64,000 nucleotides of DNA from Methyloversatilis thermotolerans (GTDB lineage Bacteria; Pseudomonadota; Gammaproteobacteria; Burkholderiales; Rhodocyclaceae). The notes beneath the pieces were generated by a model, which did not search any database, had not been told where the DNA came from, and worked only from the letters and a program-made list of their open reading frames with translations. Location of the stretch: contig NZ_KB889967.1 in NCBI RefSeq assembly GCF_000372885.1, positions 3,671,430 through 3,735,429 on the forward strand. Reading direction: 5' to 3'. Shown here piece by piece: positions 9,641 to 21,756 of this stretch. Each line of letters opens with the position of its first letter. Positions within the stretch are counted from its first letter, which is position 1. The position numbers were made by a program, and so were the translations under genes.

Positions 9641-9646
9641 ATTATA
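9641..9646 (-). promoter_or_regulatory. Candidate -10 box of the argH promoter
   Basis: A perfect TATAAT on the minus strand lies about 37 bp upstream of the argH ATG, in the 77-bp gap to the divergent histidine kinase gene. No good -35 hexamer is visible at the right distance, so activation by a regulator is possible. Confidence 0.45.
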
Positions 9647-9681
9647 GGCTACCCCGGTGAACGGCCCGACAGGAGGGCGGG

Positions 9682-10683
9682 ATGAGGCCCGCCCGCACGC
9701 CGGACTGGCGCAATCTGGGCGTGATGCTGCGCGTGGTGCTGCTGGTCAATGCGCTCGCGTTGCCGGCCCTGCTGGCACGCAACCGCAACTGGAACCTGTT
9801 GCCGCTCGATGCGCTGGAACTGGCTGCCCGCATCGAGCCGGCGCTGTTGCTGGCCTTGCTCACCCTGTTCGTGCTGGCGCCGGTGTTCGCGCGGCTCGGC
9901 GTGCGCGCTGGTTGGGCGCTGGTTGCGCTGGTGTCGCTGGCGGCTGCGCTGGGGTCGGATCTGCTCAACGCCTGGGATGCCTCCACCGGTACCGGCCTGC
10001 CGGTGCGCGAGCTGCTGTGGTCGCAGCTTGCGGCTCTGGCGGTGATGGTCTATTTCACCGTGCAGGAGCGTGCGCTCGGTCCGGCCATCGCCCAGGCCCG
10101 CATGATGGCGCTGTCGGCGCGCATCCGGCCGCATTTCCTGTTCAACAGCCTGAACGCGGTTCTGGGCATCATGCGCAGCGATACCCGGCGCGCCGAACGC
10201 GCGCTCGAGGAGCTGTCCGACCTGTTCCGCGTGCTGATGCGCGAAAATCGCGATCTGGTCACACTGGGCGACGAACTGGCGCTGTGTCGCCAGTACATCG
10301 AGCTGGAAAAGCTCAGGCTGGGCGAACGCCTGAACGTCATCTGGGACACCGAGGGCTGTCCGGATGACGCGCGGGTCCCGCCGCTCATGCTGCAGCCCTT
10401 GCTCGAGAATGCGGTCTATCACGGCGTCGAGCCGTTGCCGGGGCGCGGCGAGGTGCGCGTCCGGGTCGAGCGGGCCGGGCGTGATGTGGTGATCGCGATC
10501 GACAATCCGGCGCCGGATCCGTCCATGGTCCGCACCGGTCAAGCGGGGGGCAATCGCATGGCTCTGGACAATATCCGTGAACGCCTGATGCTGTTCTTCG
10601 ATCTGGAGGCGCAACTGGACGCGGGGTTGCAGGACGGCGTCTATCGCGTGCGTATCCGCTTTCCTTACCGGGTGGTGACATGA
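9682..10683 (+). CDS. LytS/AlgZ-type sensor histidine kinase
   Basis: A 333-residue membrane kinase. The first half has four or so hydrophobic segments (residues about 15-140). A His_kinase (LytS/YehU-type) domain follows, with the phospho-acceptor in [16 protein letters not shown] near residue 155, then an ATPase domain with [14 protein letters not shown] (N box) and a glycine-rich [13 protein letters not shown]. The ATG is preceded by AGGAGG. Its stop overlaps the next gene (ATGA), giving a co-translated two-component pair. The arrangement resembles AlgZ-AlgR of pseudomonads; the signal is unknown. Confidence 0.88.
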   Translation: MRPARTPDWRNLGVMLRVVLLVNALALPALLARNRNWNLLPLDALELAARIEPALLLALLTLFVLAPVFARLGVRAGWALVALVSLAAALGSDLLNAWDASTGTGLPVRELLWSQLAALAVMVYFTVQERALGPAIAQARMMALSARIRPHFLFNSLNAVLGIMRSDTRRAERALEELSDLFRVLMRENRDLVTLGDELALCRQYIELEKLRLGERLNVIWDTEGCPDDARVPPLMLQPLLENAVYHGVEPLPGRGEVRVRVERAGRDVVIAIDNPAPDPSMVRTGQAGGNRMALDNIRERLMLFFDLEAQLDAGLQDGVYRVRIRFPYRVVT

Positions 10684-11438
10684 GACCGCTGCGGGTGTTC
10701 ATCGCCGATGACGAGGCACCGGCGCGGCTGCGGCTGCGTGCGCTGCTGTCCGACATCGAGGGCGAACTGCCGACCCGGGTGGTGGGCGAGGCGAGCAATG
10801 GCGTCGAGGCGGTCCAGGCGCTCACCGCTCTGGCGGGCGACGATAGGGCGGATGTGGTGCTGGCGGACATCCGCATGCCCGGTTGCGACGGCGTCGAACT
10901 GGCGGAGCGTCTGTCCGCGCTGTCGCGTCCGCCGGTACTGGTGTTCTGCACCGCGTACGACGAGTACGCGCTGCGGGCCTTCGAACTGAAGGCGGTCGAT
11001 TACCTGGTCAAGCCGGTGCGTGCGGCACGTCTGCTCGATGCCCTGCGCCGGGTGCCGGAGCGCCAGTCGGTGGCTGCACTGGGGGGGCGCGTCTATCTGT
11101 CATGCAGCGAACGCGGTCGCATCCAGCGCGTCGCGGTGGCCGACATCCTCTATCTGAGGGCGGAACTGAAGTATGTGACCGCGCGTACCGTCGAACGCGA
11201 ATACCTGATCGAGGAGGCGCTGGCCTCGCTGGAGCAGGAATTCGCCGCGCGCTTCGTGCGCATCCATCGTAACTGTCTGGTTGCGCGCGACGCGGTCGCC
11301 GGTTTCGAACATGTGCGCGACAGTGCCGAGGGCCACTGGGTCGTGCTGTTGAAGGGGCTGGAAGAGAAACTGCCGGTCAGCCGCCGGCAATGGGCCCAGG
11401 TCAAGGCCGGGTTTGCCGACCTTGGCAAGGGAGGGTAG
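10680..11438 (+). CDS. LytTR-family response regulator (AlgR-like)
   Basis: A 252-residue regulator. The receiver domain at 1-125 has FIADDEAPAR (acidic pocket), VVLADIRMPG (phosphorylated Asp near residue 62) and VDYLVKPVRA (conserved Lys). A C-terminal LytTR DNA-binding domain (about 145-245) has RFVRIHRNCLVARDAV and KLPVSRR. Its partner kinase is immediately upstream, overlapping by 4 bp. In pseudomonads the AlgR-type regulator controls surface polysaccharide and type IV pili; that role here is only an analogy. Repeat units start 31 bp after its stop. Confidence 0.9.
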   Translation: MRPLRVFIADDEAPARLRLRALLSDIEGELPTRVVGEASNGVEAVQALTALAGDDRADVVLADIRMPGCDGVELAERLSALSRPPVLVFCTAYDEYALRAFELKAVDYLVKPVRAARLLDALRRVPERQSVAALGGRVYLSCSERGRIQRVAVADILYLRAELKYVTARTVEREYLIEEALASLEQEFAARFVRIHRNCLVARDAVAGFEHVRDSAEGHWVVLLKGLEEKLPVSRRQWAQVKAGFADLGKGG

Positions 11439-11469
11439 GACGGCTTGGCACAGCCAGCCCGTTCAGCCG

Positions 11470-11642
11470 GCGCGAAGCGATGCTTTGCGAAACCCCTGCT
11501 TCGTCCACGGTTTGCCCTGCATGGCAAACCGGTTACGCAGGCGCGAAGCAGTGCTTCGCGAAACCCCTGCTTCACCCACGGTTTGCCCTGCATGGCAAAC
11601 CGGTTCGACAGGCGCAGCGCATTGCGCTGCGCAACCCCTGTC

Positions 11643-11650
<8 letters not shown>
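11470..11650. repeat. Palindromic tandem repeats, 71-bp units (2 full + 1 partial)
   Basis: Unit 1 is 11470-11540, unit 2 is 11541-11611 and a third partial unit runs from 11612 into the end of ppc. Each unit carries two hairpins. One lies near the unit start, such as GCGAAGCA/TGCTTCGC in unit 2 and GCGCAGCGC/GCGCTGCGC in unit 3. The other has stem CGGTTTGCC/GGCAAACCG around a 6-nt loop containing TGCA. The array fills the space between the convergent LytTR regulator and ppc and probably acts as a transcript end or stabiliser. Related units occur at 21975 and 24356. Confidence 0.85.
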
Positions 11651-14426
<2,776 letters not shown>

Positions 14427-14505
14427 TTGCAATCCTTCCAGAATGAAAATCTGTTGTCCGCGCATCGCCGGCCGGCACTGGCGCTGCGATGTTCTTATCC
14501 GGGGC

Positions 14506-14514
14506 TGCTAGAAT
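14506..14514 (+). promoter_or_regulatory. Candidate extended -10 promoter of the hem operon
   Basis: TGCTAGAAT matches an extended -10 (TGn plus TAGAAT). It sits 78 bp upstream of the hemC ATG in the ppc-hemC divergent gap. The -35 region is poor, as allowed for extended -10 promoters. Confidence 0.45.
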
Positions 14515-14592
14515 TCGGGCCGATTCGCGCGCTGCCTGTAGGCATGAGCTCACGCTGGCGCGCGGTGTGTCCACCTCACGCCTTTCTTCCAT

Positions 14593-15603
14593 ATGGATCA
14601 TCCGGCCGGCCCGGCGGATCGTGTTGCGGCGGTGCGCGCGCAGACGGTTCCGCAGCAGGAAACCCAAGCTTACCCGAAGCCCGGGCGCATCGTGATCGCC
14701 TCGCGCGAGTCGCGGCTGGCGATGTGGCAGGCGGAACATGTGCGTGACAGACTGTCATTGCTGCACCCCGGCACGACGGTGGACATCCTCGGCATGACGA
14801 CGCGCGGCGACCAGATTCTCGACCGGCCGCTGGCCAAGGTCGGCGGCAAGGGTCTGTTCGTCAAGGAACTGGAGGCGGCGCTGCTGGATGGCCGTGCAGA
14901 CCTCGCGGTGCATTCGATGAAGGATGTGCCGATGACGCTGGCCGATGAGTTCGCCCTGGTTGCCACGCTCGAGCGCGAAGTGCCGCAGGACGCCTTGGTG
15001 TCGGCACGCTATGCCTGCCTGGAGGACATGCCGCCGGGCGCCGTGGTGGGCACATCAAGCCTGCGACGGGAAGCGCAGTTACGGGCGAATTTCCCCTATC
15101 TGGCGGTGAGCAGCCTGCGCGGCAACCTCGATACCCGGCTGCGCAAGCTGGACGAAGGTCAGTACGACGCCATCATCCTGGCGGCGGCCGGCCTGAAGCG
15201 GCTCGGTCTGGGCGACCGCATCCGCGCGCTGCTGCCGGTGGAGCTGTCTTTGCCGGCGGCTGGACAGGGCGCGCTGGGTATCGAGGCGCTGTCTTCGCGC
15301 CCCGAGGTGGCGGCCTGGCTGGCGCCTCTGGTATGCGCGGAAACCGATGCCTGCGTGCGCGCCGAGCGCGCCGTGTCGCGTGCGCTGGCCGGCTCCTGCG
15401 AAGTGCCGCTGGCCGCCTACGCGGTGATCGACCACGACCGGCTGTGGCTGCGTGCCCGGGTTGCGCTGCCCGATGGCAGCCGCATCGCCGCTGCCGAGGT
15501 GAAGGGCGAGCGCAGCGACCCCGAAGCGGTCGCTGCGGAATGCGTGGCGGCGCTGCGGGCCGAAGGTGCGCAGGCCATACTCGACGACCTGGCGCCCCGA
15601 TGA
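14593..15603 (+). CDS. hemC: Hydroxymethylbilane synthase (porphobilinogen deaminase)
   Basis: A 336-residue enzyme joining four porphobilinogens into hydroxymethylbilane for heme. The conserved core begins at [18 protein letters not shown] near residue 35. [10 protein letters not shown] and VHSMKDVP (catalytic Asp region) follow, and the dipyrromethane cofactor Cys is in LAGSCEVPL (C269). The roughly 30 residues before the core are longer than usual, and ATG 14593 has no clear ribosome site. A GTG at 14632 is an alternative. The stop overlaps hemD (ATGA). Confidence 0.93.
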   Translation: MDHPAGPADRVAAVRAQTVPQQETQAYPKPGRIVIASRESRLAMWQAEHVRDRLSLLHPGTTVDILGMTTRGDQILDRPLAKVGGKGLFVKELEAALLDGRADLAVHSMKDVPMTLADEFALVATLEREVPQDALVSARYACLEDMPPGAVVGTSSLRREAQLRANFPYLAVSSLRGNLDTRLRKLDEGQYDAIILAAAGLKRLGLGDRIRALLPVELSLPAAGQGALGIEALSSRPEVAAWLAPLVCAETDACVRAERAVSRALAGSCEVPLAAYAVIDHDRLWLRARVALPDGSRIAAAEVKGERSDPEAVAAECVAALRAEGAQAILDDLAPR

Positions 15604-16394
15604 CCCCGGCCGGCGTGCTCGACGGCCTCTGGATTCTGGTGAGCAGGCCGCGCGCGCAGGCGGCTTCGCTCAGTGCCGCCATCCTTGCCGAGGGCGGCCA
15701 GCCCCTGGCATTCCCGTTGATCGACATCGAGCCGCCGGCGCACAGCGACGAACTGAAAGCAGCCATGGACGAGCTTGATGGCGCCGCGCTTGCCATCTTT
15801 GTCAGCGGCAACGCGGTCAGTTACGCGCTCGATTACATCCTGGGCCGGCGCGGCTGGCCGCCGTCGCTTGCCGCCGCGACCGTCGGCGAACAGTCGGCAG
15901 CCGCCTTGCGGGCTCGCGGTCTGCCCGGCGTCATCGTGCCGCAAGGGCGTTTCGATTCGGAAGCGCTGCTCGCACTGCCCGAGCTGTCGGACGAACGGGT
16001 GGCCGGCCGGACGGTGCTTGTCTTCCGAGGGGACGGTGGCCGCGAGCTGATGGTCGATACCTTGCGCGCGCGTGGCGCGCGCGTGGTTCCGGTGACCTGT
16101 TACCGTCGTGTGCCGCCAGCCGACGGTGCGCCGCTGTGTCGCGCGCTGGCACAGGGCCGTCTGCACGCGCTGACCGTCACCTCGTCGGAAGCGGTGCGCA
16201 ATCTGTGCCATCTACCGGGGCTGGATTGCCTGGATGCGCTGCGCGCGTTGCCGGTGTTCGCCCCGCATGCGCGCATTGCGGAGCAGGCACGCGCCGCCGG
16301 CTTCAGTTGCGTGATCGAAACGGATCCTGCCGATGCCGGCCTGATGAAAGGTCTGGTCGCCTATTTTTCTTCCTCGCTGAGGAATCTGTGCTGA
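15600..16394 (+). CDS. hemD: Uroporphyrinogen-III synthase
   Basis: A 264-residue HemD that closes hydroxymethylbilane with D-ring inversion. The family is poorly conserved, but the start [18 protein letters not shown], the central [11 protein letters not shown] and the C-terminal [12 protein letters not shown] are diagnostic, and the position between hemC and hemX fits. ATG 15600 overlaps the hemC stop by 4 bp, which decides the start over a longer open frame from 15333. Confidence 0.9.
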   Translation: MTPAGVLDGLWILVSRPRAQAASLSAAILAEGGQPLAFPLIDIEPPAHSDELKAAMDELDGAALAIFVSGNAVSYALDYILGRRGWPPSLAAATVGEQSAAALRARGLPGVIVPQGRFDSEALLALPELSDERVAGRTVLVFRGDGGRELMVDTLRARGARVVPVTCYRRVPPADGAPLCRALAQGRLHALTVTSSEAVRNLCHLPGLDCLDALRALPVFAPHARIAEQARAAGFSCVIETDPADAGLMKGLVAYFSSSLRNLC

Positions 16395-16407
16395 CGCTCA
16401 TGTACTG

Positions 16408-17502
16408 ATGGATATGGATACACCGAATACTGGCGATCAACCATCGTCGCACGGCCGCAAGGCCGATGTTGCCGCAGGAGCCGCGAACGTTTCTTCGTCG
16501 CGGGATTCGTCGCCGGCACTTCTGTGGGCGCTCGTCGTCGCACTGCTCGTCGTGGCCGCCGCCGGCGGTGCCTGGATGTACAAGCGCATGCAGGCGCTGG
16601 AGGCCGCGTTGCAGCGCAGCGAGGCGCCGGACGCGACGGGTGTGGCGCCGATGACGCAGATGGCCTCCTCGCCGCCGATCGCGGCTGGCGTGGATGCCCA
16701 GTTGTCGGAGATGCGGGCACGAATCGACGCGTTCGAGTTCCTCGCCGACGATCTGGTGCGCAGCTACGACGAACAACTGCTTGCCGAGGTCGAGCACGCG
16801 CTGATACTGGGGCAGCAGCAACTGCAGCTCGCCGGTGACGCCAAGCTCGCCCTGAATGCACTGTCGACCGCGGAAATCCGTCTGGCGCGGGTGGATACCG
16901 GCCGTTTTCTGCCATTGCGCCGTGCCATGGCCAACGACATGGAAAGGCTGCGTCGTTCGCCCATGGCCGATCTGTCCGGCCAGGCGCTGCGCATCGATAC
17001 CCTGATAGGCAGCGTAGACAGCCTGCCCCTGGCATTCGAACGCTCGCCGGGTCGCGATCCGGACGCGCGCAAACCGGCTGTTGCCGGGGCCGGAGGCACC
17101 GCGCCCACACTGGTCGAACGACTGGCGGCGGAGGTATGGAGCGAAGTCCGGCAACTGGTGCGGGTCGAGCGCCTGGATCGCCCCGATCCCGCCCTGCTGG
17201 CGCCGGAACATGCGGTATTCCTGCGCGAAAACCTGAAGCTTCGCCTGATCAATGCACGGGTGGCGCTGCTGCAGCGCAATGGCGTGGTCTGGCGTAACGA
17301 CATCACGCTCGCGCGCACCTGGCTGGAACGCTATTTCGATCTGCACGCGCGTCAGACCGACAATGCACTGACCACGCTGCGCCAGCTTGCCATGCTCGAC
17401 CCAGGGGAGGCCTTGCCCGGGCTCAACGAGTCGATAAGCGCGCTTGCCCAGCTCAAGGCCCAGCGTCAGCGCCTCCCGGTGGTGCAGAAGGAGAAGCGCT
17501 GA
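16408..17502 (+). CDS. hemX: HemX-like membrane protein
   Basis: A 364-residue bitopic inner-membrane protein: a polar N-terminus of about 35 residues, one transmembrane segment (ALLWALVVALLVVAAAGGAW, about 37-56) and a long helical periplasmic part with coiled-coil-like segments. This is the layout of the HemX family, often annotated as uroporphyrinogen-III C-methyltransferase although it lacks a methyltransferase domain. It sits between hemD and hemY as usual in proteobacteria. Its exact role is unsettled. The stop overlaps the hemY start by one base (TGATG). Confidence 0.88.
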   Translation: MDMDTPNTGDQPSSHGRKADVAAGAANVSSSRDSSPALLWALVVALLVVAAAGGAWMYKRMQALEAALQRSEAPDATGVAPMTQMASSPPIAAGVDAQLSEMRARIDAFEFLADDLVRSYDEQLLAEVEHALILGQQQLQLAGDAKLALNALSTAEIRLARVDTGRFLPLRRAMANDMERLRRSPMADLSGQALRIDTLIGSVDSLPLAFERSPGRDPDARKPAVAGAGGTAPTLVERLAAEVWSEVRQLVRVERLDRPDPALLAPEHAVFLRENLKLRLINARVALLQRNGVVWRNDITLARTWLERYFDLHARQTDNALTTLRQLAMLDPGEALPGLNESISALAQLKAQRQRLPVVQKEKR

Positions 17503-18665
17503 TGGTCAGGCTGCTGCTGTGGCTGCTCGGGCTGTTCGCGCTGGCTGTCGGGCTGGTGACAGGGGCTCGCCACAACGACGGCTTCGTGCTGATCCAGGTC
17601 GCTCCGTGGCGGATCGAACTGTCGCTGAACCTGTTCATCGTGACGCTGCTGCTCGGGGTGGCGGCGCTGTATACGCTGTTCCACTTCATCGATGGATTGA
17701 TGCGCATGCCGGCGCGCGCGGCGCGTTATCGCGCGCGGCAGAAGCGTCGTCGCGCGGTCGCCGCGCTGCGCGATGCCGCGCGACTGTACTTCGAAGGCCG
17801 TTATGGCCACGCCCAGCGCAGTGCCCGTGAGGCGGCGGACGGCGGCGAATCGCCCGGGCTGGCCACGCTGATCGGCGCGCGCGCCGCCCACGCGATGCGC
17901 GAGACCGCGCGTACCGACGAGTGGTTGCACGAGGCCTCCCGCCACGAGGAATTGCGAGTGGCCCGGCTGATGACCGAGGCCGACATCCTGAGCGATCGTC
18001 GTGAGTACGCCGAAGCGCTCGAGCGCATCGACACCCTGCAGTCCGGCGGCCAGCGCCATGTGGCCGCCTTGCGACTGGCCATGCGCGCTCGGCGCGGCCT
18101 CGGCGACTGGGCCGGTCTGCTGCGCGTGGTCAGGCTGTTGCAGAAGCATCGCGCGCTGACGCCCGAGCAGGCGGCGCCGGTGCGGCGCCAGGCCCATCTT
18201 GGCGCGCTGCACGATGTCGATCCGGGTGCGCTCGAGGCCTACTGGAAGGCTTTGCCTGCCGCCGAGCGGGAGGACGCCCAGGTGGTGCGTGCGATGTGCG
18301 ATGCGCTGGTGCATGCAGGCCAGCACGCGCAAGCCCGCAAGCTGATCGAGGCGCAGATCGAGCGGGCCTGGGAGCCGTCACTCATGCCACTGTACGCGCA
18401 GTGCGATGGCAGTGACGCGCTGGCGCGCATCGCGCGTGCCGAGGCATGGCTGCGCGACCATCAGGACGATGCGGAACTGCTGCTTGCGCTGGGCCGCCTG
18501 TGTCGCGTGCAGCAGCTCTGGGGCAAGGCGCAGAGCTATCTGGAGGCCGCGCTGGCGGTGCAACCCTCGCGCGTCGTTCATGTGGAGCTGGCGTTGCTGG
18601 CGGAACATCTGCAGCGATCGGACGAGGCGCAAGCGCATTTCCGGGCCGCCGCGCTGATGAAGTGA
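17502..18665 (+). CDS. hemY: HemY-like TPR membrane protein
   Basis: A 387-residue inner-membrane protein with two N-terminal transmembrane segments (about 3-23 and 42-65) and a cytoplasmic or periplasmic TPR array rich in Ala, Arg and Leu. The GLVTGARHNDGFVLIQVAPW stretch between the helices is typical of the proteobacterial HemY family. This is not the Bacillus protoporphyrinogen oxidase of the same name. It is last in the hemCDXY operon and follows hemX with a one-base overlap. Confidence 0.9.
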   Translation: MVRLLLWLLGLFALAVGLVTGARHNDGFVLIQVAPWRIELSLNLFIVTLLLGVAALYTLFHFIDGLMRMPARAARYRARQKRRRAVAALRDAARLYFEGRYGHAQRSAREAADGGESPGLATLIGARAAHAMRETARTDEWLHEASRHEELRVARLMTEADILSDRREYAEALERIDTLQSGGQRHVAALRLAMRARRGLGDWAGLLRVVRLLQKHRALTPEQAAPVRRQAHLGALHDVDPGALEAYWKALPAAEREDAQVVRAMCDALVHAGQHAQARKLIEAQIERAWEPSLMPLYAQCDGSDALARIARAEAWLRDHQDDAELLLALGRLCRVQQLWGKAQSYLEAALAVQPSRVVHVELALLAEHLQRSDEAQAHFRAAALMK

Positions 18666-18740
18666 ACGTCCGGGATGCCGCGCGACGCTTCCCTTGTGCC
18701 TATGCCATGATGCGCGGCTGATCCGACCCTGACGCATCGC

Positions 18741-19829
18741 ATGGATAATCCTTTCCTGGCCGTGGCACCGCCCGAGCCTGATCCTTTCATCGCCGGGACG
18801 CCGCGGCGGGAGCCGCTGACCTTCACCGGACGGGGCCGCGAGTATTTCGGCATCTGGATCGTGAACCTCGTGCTGTCGGTCGTCACGCTGGGCATTTACT
18901 CGGCCTGGGCCAAGGTGAGGCGGCTGCAGTACTTTCATCGCAACACCTCGCTGGCCGGCAGCGCCTTCGATTACCACGGCGATCCGCGCGCGATACTGAA
19001 GGGCCGCATCATCGGCCTCGTCCTGCTGCTGGCCTACAACCTGTCCTTCGACGTGTCACTGTGGCTGGGCATCGTAACCCTGCTGCTGCTGGCCATCGTG
19101 ATGCCGCGCCTGCTCATGCGCTCGCTGCGATTTCGCGCGCGAAACACGAGCTGGCGCGGTCTGAGATTCGGGTTCGATGGCGGCCTGCGCGAAGCGTATT
19201 CGGTTTTCCTGCTGTGGCCGGTGCTGTCGGTGTTTACCGCCTACCTGCTGGCGCCGATCTGGCACCAGAGGCTGAAGACCTATCAGTTCAGGCACGCGCG
19301 CTTCGGTGCCACCCGCTTTGCCATCCAGCTCAGGGAATCCTCCTTCTACAAGATCTATGGTGTGGCGCTGCTGGTCGGCATGGCGGCGTTCCTGCTGGCG
19401 CTGGTGGCGACCGTTGGCGTGGTCGCCGCGGCGGGAACCCTGGGCGAGGGGCGCGCCACGCCCCTCATGCTGGGTTTGGCGGTGGTCGGTCTGATGTGGC
19501 TGCTGCTGGCGCTGCTGGTATGGCCCTATGTGTCGGCGCGCCTGCAGAACCTGGTGTGGAACAACCTGACGCTGGGACCACATCGCTTCCAGTCGGCGGT
19601 CAGGGTACGCACGCTCTATCTCATCACCTTCACCAATCTTCTGGCCACCGTATTCACGCTGGGCCTGTTCATGCCCTTCGCAACCATCCGTCTGCTGCGC
19701 TATCGCATCGAAAGCGTGACGCTGCTGGCCGGCGGTCCGCTGGATGATTTCCTTGCCGCTCCGGGGCAGGACGTCGCGGCGACGGGCGAGGAAACCGCGG
19801 ACCTGTTCGATGTCGACATCGCGCTCTGA
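18741..19829 (+). CDS. DUF898 (YjgN-like) membrane protein
   Basis: A 362-residue multi-pass inner-membrane protein of the YjgN/DUF898 family. Family hallmarks are TFTGRGREYFGIWIVNLVLS near the start, GIYSAWAKVRRLQYFHRNT, and a related second copy (TLGLFMPFATIRLLRYR) near the C-terminus, suggesting an internal duplication. Six or more hydrophobic segments are visible. Function unknown. It ends 20 bp inside the following M48 peptidase gene, and this pairing suggests they work together, perhaps in membrane protein quality control. Confidence 0.85.
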   Translation: MDNPFLAVAPPEPDPFIAGTPRREPLTFTGRGREYFGIWIVNLVLSVVTLGIYSAWAKVRRLQYFHRNTSLAGSAFDYHGDPRAILKGRIIGLVLLLAYNLSFDVSLWLGIVTLLLLAIVMPRLLMRSLRFRARNTSWRGLRFGFDGGLREAYSVFLLWPVLSVFTAYLLAPIWHQRLKTYQFRHARFGATRFAIQLRESSFYKIYGVALLVGMAAFLLALVATVGVVAAAGTLGEGRATPLMLGLAVVGLMWLLLALLVWPYVSARLQNLVWNNLTLGPHRFQSAVRVRTLYLITFTNLLATVFTLGLFMPFATIRLLRYRIESVTLLAGGPLDDFLAAPGQDVAATGEETADLFDVDIAL

Positions 19830-20823
19830 AGCGATTCCCGCCCTGTACTTCGACGGTCGCAGCGCGCGTCCGCATGCCGCGCAGCTGTGGCTGGAAGGCG
19901 ATGTGCTGAGGCTGGAAGCGGCGGATCTGTCGCGCAGCGATCCAGTGATGTCACTGCGCGTGTCGGAGCCCATGGGCCGTGCGCCGCGACTGGTGAGCTT
20001 TCCCGATGGTGCGCATGCCGAGATACGGGCGCACGAACAGTTCGCCCGCCTGCTGCAGCAGTCCGGACACGTCGACCGCGCCACGGTGCGCTTTGCCTTC
20101 GATGCGCGCTGGGTACTGGCAAGCGTGGGGCTGTTGCTGCTGCTGGTGTGGGCAGGGGGGCGCTGGGGCCTGCCCTGGGCGGCCGAGCGCGTGGCGCCGC
20201 TGGTACCGCGGCTGGCGGTCGAGGCCATGTCGACGCAGGCACTCGCGCTGATCGACGAGCGCTTGCTCGAGCCGAGCACGCTCGATGCCGACGTCACGGC
20301 GCGTCTCGCGGAAACGCTTGCCGCGCGGACCGATGTGCCGCACCGCCTGTACTTCCGCAGTGGCGGACCGGTCGGCGCCAACGCCTTTGCACTACCCGAT
20401 GGTGCGCTCATCGTGACCGACGAACTGGTCGCCCTGGCACCCGATGACGAAGCGGTGATCGCGGTGCTGATGCACGAACTGGGGCATGTCGAACTCCGGC
20501 ATGGTCTGCGCATGATGCTTCAGGGGTCGGCGGTGGCGCTGATCATGACCGGGTACTTCGGCGACGTCAGCAACCTGCTCGCCACTGCGCCCACGTACAT
20601 CATCCAGTCCGGATACTCACGGGACATGGAGCGTGAAGCCGATGATTACGCACGACGCAAGCTGCTCGCCCAGGGGCGTTCGCCGGCTGTGCTTGCCGAC
20701 ATGCTGGAGCGCCTGGCTTCCGCGCATCGCGATGGAGGAGACGGGCCGTCCGGCTGGCTGTCCAGTCACCCGGACGTGGCAGAGCGGGTTGCCGCCTTGC
20801 GCGAACGAAGCGCGCCACGCTGA
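19810..20823 (+). CDS. M48-family membrane metallopeptidase
   Basis: A 337-residue zinc peptidase. The metal-binding HELGH helix (VLMHELGHVELRHGL) is near residue 222, with the third ligand Glu in SRDMEREADDYA downstream, as in HtpX/Oma1/BepA-like M48 enzymes. A hydrophobic helix (WVLASVGLLLLLVWAGG, about 100-117) should anchor it in the membrane. The N-terminal 90 residues are a separate small domain. Start ATG 19810 overlaps the DUF898 gene by 20 bp, so the two are coupled. Substrate unknown. Confidence 0.85.
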   Translation: MSTSRSEAIPALYFDGRSARPHAAQLWLEGDVLRLEAADLSRSDPVMSLRVSEPMGRAPRLVSFPDGAHAEIRAHEQFARLLQQSGHVDRATVRFAFDARWVLASVGLLLLLVWAGGRWGLPWAAERVAPLVPRLAVEAMSTQALALIDERLLEPSTLDADVTARLAETLAARTDVPHRLYFRSGGPVGANAFALPDGALIVTDELVALAPDDEAVIAVLMHELGHVELRHGLRMMLQGSAVALIMTGYFGDVSNLLATAPTYIIQSGYSRDMEREADDYARRKLLAQGRSPAVLADMLERLASAHRDGGDGPSGWLSSHPDVAERVAALRERSAPR

Positions 20824-20902
20824 GCCGGAGCATGCCCGTCGCGCAACGGCGCACATGTGCCGGTCCGGCGGCGAACGGGCGCGCAGCCGACCTGCGCATC
20901 CA

Positions 20903-20944
20903 TTGACCTTGGTCAACAGCCACTCCGCACCCCTCCGGGATACT
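20903..20944 (+). promoter_or_regulatory. FNR/ANR-type site with class II promoter of ompW
   Basis: TTGACCTTGGTCAA (20903-20916) has the TTGAC-N4-GTCAA architecture of FNR/ANR/DNR sites, with one changed base per arm from TTGAT-N4-ATCAA. A plausible -10 (GATACT, 20939-20944) would start transcription near 20951, placing the site centre at -41.5, the position of class II FNR activation. Confidence 0.6.
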
Positions 20945-20986
20945 GCATGCACCAAACGCGGTATCAATCATCTGGAGCGAAGAAAA

Positions 20987-21610
20987 ATGAAGGCGATCAA
21001 GTGGGTTGGCGTGGCAGCACTGGCTGCCGTGGCAGGTGCTGCGCAGGCGGCCGACGAGGGCAACTGGATGGTTCGTGCCCGCGCCCTGTACATGAATGTC
21101 GATAACGACAACAGCGGCGGACTGAATGGCGCGCTGGGCAAGGTCGAGGCGGAGAACAAGGTGTTCCCGGAGGTCGATGTGACCTACTTCTTCACGCCCA
21201 ACATCGCGGCCGAACTCATCCTGACCTATCCGCAGAAGCATGACGTCGAGCTGGCGGGTTCCGATATCGGATCCATCAAGCATCTGCCGCCGACGCTCAC
21301 GCTGCAGTATCACTTCAATCCGACCGGCACCATCCGCCCGTACGCCGGTCTGGGTGTGAACTACACGCGCTTTTCCAGCGTCGATCTGAACGTCGGTGGC
21401 ACCACGCCGCTGAAGATCGATCGCGACAGCTGGGGTTGGGCGGTCCAGGTAGGCGCTGACTACCAGCTCGCACCGCAGTGGTTCTTCAACGTCGATCTGA
21501 AGTACGTGACCATCGACACCGACATCTACGTCAAGGCAAACGATACCAAGGTAACCAAGCTGGATATCAATCCGCTGCTGTTCTCGGTGGGTATCGGTTA
21601 CCGCTTCTGA
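20987..21610 (+). CDS. ompW: OmpW-family outer-membrane protein
   Basis: A 207-residue eight-stranded outer-membrane barrel. A signal peptide (MKAIKWVGVAALAAVAGAAQA) precedes the mature start ADEGNW. The family features are present: NWMVRARALYM at the start, YFFTPNIAAELI, PYAGLGVNYT, and a C-terminal strand ending in GIGYRF with the final Phe required for barrel assembly. OmpW proteins form narrow hydrophobic channels and are often induced on oxygen limitation. The ATG at 20987 is set by the signal peptide. A strong terminator follows. Confidence 0.92.
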   Translation: MKAIKWVGVAALAAVAGAAQAADEGNWMVRARALYMNVDNDNSGGLNGALGKVEAENKVFPEVDVTYFFTPNIAAELILTYPQKHDVELAGSDIGSIKHLPPTLTLQYHFNPTGTIRPYAGLGVNYTRFSSVDLNVGGTTPLKIDRDSWGWAVQVGADYQLAPQWFFNVDLKYVTIDTDIYVKANDTKVTKLDINPLLFSVGIGYRF

Positions 21611-21691
21611 GTCATTGCGGGTTCGCCGGTCCAGGGCCACAAGCCTGACGACCGGCGGGCAAGCATGCAAGTTCTTCCTGCAGTCCCGGTT

Positions 21692-21722
21692 CGGGCACCC
21701 ATTGGGTGCCCGTTTTTTTTTT
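21692..21722 (+). terminator. Rho-independent terminator of ompW
   Basis: A perfect 9-bp stem CGGGCACCC / GGGTGCCCG with an ATT loop is followed by ten T residues. It lies about 80 bp after the ompW stop. Confidence 0.92.
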
Positions 21723-21756
21723 GCGAGCTGTTCGTGTCGCTGACCCTCGCCCGCTT

